A stretch of 17,894 bases of DNA. Origin: an uncultured Collinsella sp. GTDB taxonomy: Bacteria; Actinomycetota; Coriobacteriia; Coriobacteriales; Coriobacteriaceae. How positions within the stretch are numbered: the stretch's first letter is position 1; every line of letters starts with the position of its first letter. Below, piece by piece: positions 13,667 through 17,894 of the stretch. The stretch covers positions 1 to 17,894 of the forward strand of contig UQWQ01000042.1 in NCBI GenBank assembly GCA_900544755.1. Direction: 5' to 3'. Below the pieces are notes generated by a model. It ran no database searches and had not been told where the DNA came from. It was given only the letters and a program-made list of their open reading frames with translations. Both the position numbers and the translations under genes were made by a program.

Positions 13667-14409
13667 GAGTGTTCGGGTGTTTTCTTCTATTCCACATGCT
13701 GTTCGACTTTTATTTTCAGTCGAATAAGATGGCAGATAAGAAGGAAAGCAATAGAATTGCCCTTGGTCTGCACTGTTTAATTTACGCGGCCGGCGCCGCG
13801 GCAACAGTAGCTCTTCTGTTTGAGGCGAGTGTAGCCGCCACGGCTGCGTCCTTTACGGTATTTGCTCTTTCACACTGGTTTATCGATGGCAGCCTGAGAA
13901 GAAAGATTGCAGGGCTTGATCTTTCGCCGGTTGGTAGTTTTTTGATCGATCAGGTGCTGCATATTGTACTTTTGTTTATGTTGAGCGTTCTATGCTGTCA
14001 CCTCTGGGTCATGCGGCCAATTGCTTCGAATCTCTTGGGCGCCCGTGGAGCTGAGCTCTCTTGGGTTTCGACATTGTGCTTTTGCGGACGCCCCTGCAGC
14101 ATCGCTATTGCCAAGGTCCTCCAATTTCTCCGAAACCCTGGTACGGAGCAGTCGGCGTGCACATCAAATGCACATTCAGGCAAGTGGATTGGAATATTTG
14201 AAAGACTGATTGTCGCGGCGCTTTCTCTGCTGAACCAATATTCGGCTATTGCATTTATTTTTACTGCAAAAAGTATCGCGCGCTTTAAACAGCTGGAAAG
14301 TGACAAGGATTTCGCTGAGGTTTATTTGCTGGGTTCATTGGCGAGCGTGTTTCTAGCAATGGCTTCTGCGGTCTTATTTATGTACTTGTTTAATAGCGCT
14401 GGTTGCTGA
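13663..14409 (+). CDS. DUF3307-family membrane protein, SatD partner
   Basis: The 248-aa protein has about six hydrophobic segments. Its conserved polar residues sit in or next to them: LLFHMLFDFYFQS (His11, Asp15), LHCLIY (His37), LSHWFIDG (His71, Asp75) and LIDQVLH (Asp96, His100). This HxxxD / H / HxxxD / DxxxH set is the DUF3307 pattern. It resembles membrane-embedded metal-dependent hydrolases, so a metal site in the bilayer is plausible but unproven. A non-conserved stretch (about 110-180) separates the N-terminal core from the last two helices. The ATGA overlap with satD indicates coupled translation and a stable functional pairing; SatD-DUF3307 pairs are a recurrent combination in bacteria and prophages. 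The substrate is unknown. Confidence 0.75.
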   Translation: MRVFGCFLLFHMLFDFYFQSNKMADKKESNRIALGLHCLIYAAGAAATVALLFEASVAATAASFTVFALSHWFIDGSLRRKIAGLDLSPVGSFLIDQVLHIVLLFMLSVLCCHLWVMRPIASNLLGARGAELSWVSTLCFCGRPCSIAIAKVLQFLRNPGTEQSACTSNAHSGKWIGIFERLIVAALSLLNQYSAIAFIFTAKSIARFKQLESDKDFAEVYLLGSLASVFLAMASAVLFMYLFNSAGC

Positions 14410-14452
14410 TGCTAATAAAAGCGTTAATAGGAGAAGGACTGAGAGGGTGCCC

Positions 14453-14932
14453 ATGAATAATTCATCTGATGATTTCAGAAAAGAGCTTATTAACAAAATA
14501 AAGCCGTGCATTCATAACTTGACCATGCGGCCCGGTTTATTTCGCGGTGAATATTGTGAATCCTATGATAGATTTGTTGCTGGAGAGGCGGTGTCGTTTC
14601 TCTACGTGCGTGATCCAGGGCCATTAAACAACATGTCAGACGCCGATTTTATCGACGTGTTTCTTCACGGGAACAATATTCGTAACTGTTTCTATTTTAT
14701 TAGAAACTCTGAAAATCCAGTAGTACGAGAAGAGAATAAAGATCTGTATTTCGACAAAAGCCTAACGAAGAAGGAATTTCTTGACAGCATTTATGAGCAG
14801 CTGAAGCAAATGGAAGATATTGACTGCTTCTCAAAAGATGAGATAGATGATCTTGTTTGTGCAATTGGGAACAGTTTGATTAACATTGAAAATCCTAGCG
14901 TCAAGGCAGTTTTTGGTAGCCGCAGGTTTTAG
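14453..14932 (+). CDS. Unknown 159-aa acidic soluble protein
   Basis: I do not recognise this protein. It starts MNNSSDDFRKELINKIKPCI and contains MRPGLFRGEYCESYDRFV, AVSFLYVRDPGPLN and a run of charged helices (KKEFLDSIYEQLKQMEDI, SKDEIDDLV). It has no signal peptide, membrane helix or catalytic motif I can name. ATG 14453 is preceded by GAGAGG at a good distance; GTG 14447 would add two residues. It follows the DUF3307 gene by 43 bases on the same strand, so it is probably cotranscribed with satD, and precedes the ATPase gene by 135 bases. Its base composition is clearly more AT-rich than the glycan and suf genes, pointing to acquired DNA. It could be an immunity or regulatory protein for either neighbouring module. 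Confidence 0.7.
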   Translation: MNNSSDDFRKELINKIKPCIHNLTMRPGLFRGEYCESYDRFVAGEAVSFLYVRDPGPLNNMSDADFIDVFLHGNNIRNCFYFIRNSENPVVREENKDLYFDKSLTKKEFLDSIYEQLKQMEDIDCFSKDEIDDLVCAIGNSLINIENPSVKAVFGSRRF

Positions 14933-14959
14933 AAGTGCCCTACCTTTCTTTGCATAATT

Positions 14960-15011
14960 AAATGGCATCTTTTGTTCACTCCTCATTAGGGGCGTCCCTT
15001 AGAAGCCATTT
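14960..15011. repeat. Nested inverted repeat upstream of the ATPase gene
   Basis: AAATGGCATCT (14960-14970) pairs with AGAAGCCATTT (15001-15011), 10 of 11 positions, around a 30-base loop. The loop contains its own small hairpin, AGGG-CGT-type pairing with CCCT (14988-14999). It may be a terminator for the satD transcript, a structured leader, or an operator. There is no long T run, so a simple intrinsic terminator is doubtful. Confidence 0.45.
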
Positions 15012-15026
15012 TCTCTGTGCGATAAT
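14999..15026 (+). promoter_or_regulatory. Candidate promoter of the ATPase-nuclease operon
   Basis: TTAGAA (14999-15004) and GATAAT (15021-15026) are 16 bases apart and about 40 bases before the ATPase start. The -35 overlaps the right arm of the inverted repeat. TATATA near 15036 is an alternative -10. Moderate to low certainty. Confidence 0.35.
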
Positions 15027-15067
15027 CTAAGCACTGTATATATCAAGTTGAGAGCTGGTGACATGCA

Positions 15068-16366
15068 ATGAAAATCAATGTGAAAAACATCGGTAGAGTT
15101 GCTGAGGCTGATGTTGAAATTGATGGTATTGCCGTAGTCGCAGGAGAGAACGGAACGGGAAAAAGCACGGTCGGGAAAGCTCTCTATGCGGCGTTCAACA
15201 GTATGTCCGATTCTGAAAATAAAATCGATCGCATGAGGCGCTATAGCGTTGAGCGTGCTCTCAGAAAGGCTTATATAGGCGGTCCTTTCGGTTCCACGAC
15301 TCGCCACAGGCGAAGTGCCGGAAGAATATCCGATTTTATCGATAGGGTTTTTTCGGGTAAGTACACGAGAAATGAACTAATTGATGAGATAAAGGACTAT
15401 TACGGGAAGGAAATCTCTCGTGAAATTGAATCCGATTTCACGAATGGTGTGGCAGGAGTCGCAGATCAAATTATCGAGATCATGGATATTTCCGATGACG
15501 AAGCGTTCCGTGCAATTGCGACAAACAGATTCCGAAGCGAGTTCAACGGCCAGATAAATTCTGTTTTCGACGATGAATCCGGAAGAGTCGAGCTCCAGAT
15601 AAAGGGCTCTTCTACGCTTTTCTCAATCGCAGGTGATGAGGTGACGGAGGTGTGCGACAGAAGAACCTTGCGATTCAGGGCACATTATCTAGACGATCCG
15701 TTCCTGATTGACTCGCTCGCGGGCCCCTACGGCTCCGCTTTTCGTTCCAGAACTCTACTTGGGCATCAGGAGGAGCTTCGCCAAGACCTGATTAGGTCTA
15801 CCATCCGCAACGATGACAAAGAGTCCTCGCTATTCGACGAAATTGCAATGGAACGGCACCTGAACGTCCTTATGGAGAAAGTCGTCTCCTTATGTCCGGG
15901 TCATTTCGAGAAGAGCGGCAGTCGCGATCACCTTATATATCTTGAAGGGGGTTTTGTTCGAGGGCTAGAGCCAGGCAACCTTTCTGCTGGCTTGAAGACG
16001 TTCGCTATCATGAAGGTGCTCTTGAAGTCTGGGGCGCTTGAAGCCGGAGGAACCATTATCCTCGATGAGCCTGAGATTCATCTTCATCCCGCATGGCAGC
16101 TTGCCTTTGCCGAGATAATCGTGCTGCTCCAGAAGGAGCTCGGAATGCATGTCTTGATGAGTACCCATAGTCCATATTTCTTGAATGCGATCGAAGTGTA
16201 TTCTAAAAAGTACGGAATTGATGGATTGTGCTCATACTATCTTGCGGAAACCTGCGCCGATGGACGCTCTCGTTTGACCGACATAACCCGCTCAACGGAA
16301 GTGGCCTATGAGAAGTTAGCAGCTCCTTTTGATATTCTTGAGAGGGAGGAGTGCGGTCTTGAGTAG
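15068..16366 (+). CDS. ABC-type AAA ATPase (AAA_15/AAA_21-like), ATPase half of a two-gene module
   Basis: The 432-aa protein is a SMC/OLD-like ATPase. It begins MKINVKNIGRVAEADVEIDG, typical of this group. Motifs are Walker A GENGTGKST (26-34), ABC signature NLSAGLKTF (304-312), Walker B TIILDEPEIHLHPAWQ (329-344) and switch histidine MSTHSPYFLNAI (His367). Only about 270 residues separate Walker A from the signature and there is no long coiled coil or TOPRIM nuclease, so it is neither Rad50/RecF nor a full OLD protein. ATPases of this kind commonly act as sensors in anti-phage systems (Septu, PARIS, Gabija-type logic). No strong ribosome site precedes ATG 15068. The nuclease-like gene overlaps its end by 8 bases, so they are almost certainly partners. 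Confidence 0.85.
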   Translation: MKINVKNIGRVAEADVEIDGIAVVAGENGTGKSTVGKALYAAFNSMSDSENKIDRMRRYSVERALRKAYIGGPFGSTTRHRRSAGRISDFIDRVFSGKYTRNELIDEIKDYYGKEISREIESDFTNGVAGVADQIIEIMDISDDEAFRAIATNRFRSEFNGQINSVFDDESGRVELQIKGSSTLFSIAGDEVTEVCDRRTLRFRAHYLDDPFLIDSLAGPYGSAFRSRTLLGHQEELRQDLIRSTIRNDDKESSLFDEIAMERHLNVLMEKVVSLCPGHFEKSGSRDHLIYLEGGFVRGLEPGNLSAGLKTFAIMKVLLKSGALEAGGTIILDEPEIHLHPAWQLAFAEIIVLLQKELGMHVLMSTHSPYFLNAIEVYSKKYGIDGLCSYYLAETCADGRSRLTDITRSTEVAYEKLAAPFDILEREECGLE

Positions 16367-17036
16367 CGACTTGTGCATTTCCTGCCCGCATCCGAAGACT
16401 CCCGAGGTGCATGATGACGGTGATGAGTATGTCCGTTGCAGAACCTGTATTCTAAAGGACTGCATGTCCTCAGTATCCAAAACATCTAAAGATGGGGAGT
16501 CTTCCCTAGTTGATGACGACTTCTCTATTGTTAATTTTGACTCCGTTACCGAGAGCTACTGCAAAAGAGTTAATAGGCGAATGGATCTTCCGCGCTCTGC
16601 TGATGCACTATATTGTGACCGGGAAACGTTATATCTAATTGAATTCAAAAACGGTAGTCTGACGAAGGGGCTGGGAAAGAGGCTTAATTCAAAGCTTGAT
16701 GAAGAGCTCGGCATCAATCTTGGCCAGAGGGACGCTCTCGTTGAGAAATGCAAGGACAGCGTTTTGATCTGTTCGGATTTATGGGGAAAGAGAACAAGTT
16801 GGTTTCGCGAGCACTGCGTTTTTGTTTTGGTGTACAACGGATACAAGAATGATCCGACTAATCAGCCGGCGTCAAAGCTGATTTCCGACTCGATTAGGAA
16901 AAAGGCACGCTTTGGGCTTTCGGGCAAATTAAAAGGATTTTGCGTGAAGGACGTCTTGACGCTAACAGAAAGTGATTTTTCTAGAACGCTCCTCCCGGCT
17001 TGGCGAGGCGCAATGGAATCAAGAGAAAACATTTAG
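16359..17036 (+). CDS. Zinc-ribbon plus PD-(D/E)XK nuclease-like protein, effector candidate
   Basis: The 225-aa protein opens with a paired-cysteine element, CISC (6-9) and CRTC (27-30) with an extra Cys35, which fits a zinc ribbon. Further in, SADALYCDRETLYLIEFKNG (80-99) contains Asp82 ... Glu95-Phe-Lys97, the D...ExK core of PD-(D/E)XK nucleases. KCKDSVLICSDL and VFVLVYNGYKN follow, which look like the continuing strands of a family of uncharacterised nucleases with the IEFKNG motif. The start is TTG at 16359: AGGGAGGAG lies 7-8 bases upstream, and no ATG in frame gives the cysteines. The start overlaps the ATPase stop by 8 bases. I infer a DNA or RNA cleaving effector controlled by the ATPase. 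Cleavage is predicted only from motifs. Confidence 0.75.
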   Translation: MSSDLCISCPHPKTPEVHDDGDEYVRCRTCILKDCMSSVSKTSKDGESSLVDDDFSIVNFDSVTESYCKRVNRRMDLPRSADALYCDRETLYLIEFKNGSLTKGLGKRLNSKLDEELGINLGQRDALVEKCKDSVLICSDLWGKRTSWFREHCVFVLVYNGYKNDPTNQPASKLISDSIRKKARFGLSGKLKGFCVKDVLTLTESDFSRTLLPAWRGAMESRENI

Positions 17037-17400
17037 GATCAGATTGTGCAGTTTAGATAACGGGTGATGTAGTGCCTGCCCCAAGCTGTGGTGGGTCGCG
17101 TCGGTCATCGGGATATGGCGTACGACCCTTGCGGTCGGGTCCCATCTACCGCACGCCTGTTGGACTCGGAAGAGGCCAATGCGCCAGTCGGGATGCGCCG
17201 GGGTGTTCCGCGGCGATATTCCCAAGTAGCGCCAAAGGCAGCGCTTCAGCCTCGAGCACAGGTCGTTCACTATCTCCATCCGCTCCAGGCGGACTGGGTC
17301 GTTGACGTTTGCCCCGTGCGCCTCACTCTCGACCCCGCCATCCCTGGCTAGCGCGCCATGCGCCGTATCCCGGGCGTTCCGGCGCACGTACGAACGCCCG
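17019..17400 (-). pseudogene. Transposase C-terminal remnant, IS1595/ISXO2-like
   Basis: The minus-strand frame reads HGALARDGGVESEAHGANVN, then MEIVNDLCSRLKRCLWRYLG, then ISPRNTPAHPDWRIGLFRVQ. The pattern VNxLxSRLKxxLxxxxGISxxxxxxxxDW matches the C-terminal end of DDE transposases of the ISXO2/IS1595 type, where a histidine is usual in place of the Cys in NDLCSR. The zinc ribbon and the catalytic acidic residues are absent, so only the last third survives. The frame starts abruptly near 17400, where the adjoining sequence is read in a different frame. The reading frame runs to 17019, overlapping the end of the nuclease gene. Family assignment is by eye. Confidence 0.45.
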
Positions 17401-17410
17401 CCCGGAGGGA

Positions 17411-17640
17411 TTGTCATAAAACAAAGTTCCGGATGGGCGCTTGGGTATTAATTCATCGTAATTTGTCGTTACTCCCCGGGCATCAATTAACGCATTTTTG
17501 CCTTCCAAGTTGGCTCGGCAAAATACATGGTGACCTTTTCCGTTGCGTTCTTCGTTGATGAATGCCTTGTATCCGAGAATCTCTTCGTTTTTTAGCGCAA
17601 ACGCTTGGCATGATCCTCTGAGAAGGCATCCCGCTAATGT
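17411..17640 (-). pseudogene. Fragment of an unknown protein with Cys-His-Asp residues
   Basis: On the minus strand, directly after an in-frame TGA (17641-17643), about 76 codons look like genuine protein. They include LLRGSCQAFALKNEEILGYK, then GKGHHVFCRANLEGKNALID, then ARGVTTNYDELIPKR. The order G-x-C, then H, then iDaRG recalls the Cys-His-Asp triad of papain/transglutaminase-like enzymes. No start codon with a ribosome site is present, and the right end runs out of frame into the transposase remnant near 17400. It is therefore truncated at both ends. No function is assigned. Confidence 0.4.
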
Positions 17641-17643
17641 CAG

Positions 17644-17894
17644 ATGATCTTAGTCGTTTATTTGAGATAGGTGACCTTTGTAGTCAATCTTTTCGAGGGT
17701 AGTGTCGAGAAGGTTGGTGCAGCGCCCGATCCGAAACGAGTCGGCCCGGCGTCCGGGAACCTGGAACACGGTTGATATCCTATGCCGCCTCGATCCTGTC
17801 CGCAAGCTCGAGGCCGGATTCGATCATCTTCCTGGCCTCCCTTGATTATCGACTTTATCCGAACACCTCCCACATTCATCCGTACATGTACGGA
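17644..17894. other. Non-coding or decayed DNA at the right edge
   Basis: I see no credible gene here. On the minus strand a 73-codon frame (17879-17658) lacks family features. Another frame ends with REARKMIESGLELADRIEAA before a TAG at 17780-17782, but it is interrupted by stops just upstream. These look like scraps of broken genes. The edge carries a perfect palindrome listed separately. Confidence 0.4.
17879..17894. repeat. 16-bp perfect palindrome at the window edge
   Basis: TCCGTACATGTACGGA reads identically on both strands. It ends exactly at the window border, so its outer extent is unknown. It could be an operator for a gene beyond the window or part of a mobile-element end. Confidence 0.6.

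Noticed and set aside
15965..16412. Minus-strand frames opposite the ATPase gene
   Set aside because: They cover the Walker B and signature region of a clearly coding plus-strand gene.
17072..17558. Plus-strand short open frames in the right-hand region
   Set aside because: The minus strand gives transposase-like and conserved-looking peptides over the same bases, while the plus-strand frames show nothing recognisable.

Overview
The window looks like chromosomal DNA from a GC-rich Gram-positive gut actinobacterium, most likely Collinsella or a close Coriobacteriia relative. This rests on the GC-rich core genes, an LPXTG-type wall-anchored protein, a suf operon with a divergent Rrf2 regulator, and the style of the glycosyltransferases. 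It is inference; no rRNA or other marker is present.

Layout. (1) 1-2529, minus strand: the Fe-S assembly operon sufC-sufB-sufD, with sufD running off the left edge. (2) 2530-3884, plus strand: a regulatory gap with a duplicated operator-like motif, an Rrf2/IscR-type regulator, and immediately behind it a MntA/HepT-type nucleotidyltransferase-HEPN pair. (3) 4022-5897: a large secreted, wall-anchored protein with a lysozyme-like N-terminal domain and a long low-complexity stalk, closed by a strong terminator. (4) 5970-7830: an AAA-ATPase-like gene whose C-terminal nuclease domain looks catalytically dead. (5) 7855-12711: cell-surface glycan genes, namely a GlfT2-like glycosyltransferase, a polytopic membrane protein, an acyltransferase-3 protein and a second GT2 glycosyltransferase. 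(6) 12712-17036: an accessory island on the plus strand. It starts at a divergent promoter region carrying three 17-bp operator-like sites at an exact 29-bp pitch. The genes are a SatD-family protein with a C-terminal helix-turn-helix-like segment, a DUF3307 membrane protein (4-bp overlap), an unknown 159-aa protein, an ABC-type AAA ATPase, and a zinc-ribbon/PD-(D/E)XK nuclease-like protein (8-bp overlap, TTG start). (7) 17037-17894: decayed DNA with a transposase remnant, a fragment of a possible Cys-His-Asp enzyme, and a 16-bp perfect palindrome at the edge.

How they may work together. The suf genes and their regulator form one Fe-S homeostasis unit. The glycan genes probably decorate surface polysaccharide. 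The most interesting part is 12.7-17.0 kb. SatD could repress its own promoter, and perhaps the divergent glycosyltransferase operon, through the three sites, and could act with its membrane partner. The ATPase-nuclease pair has the architecture of two-gene anti-phage systems. Whether these two modules form one system cannot be decided from sequence alone.
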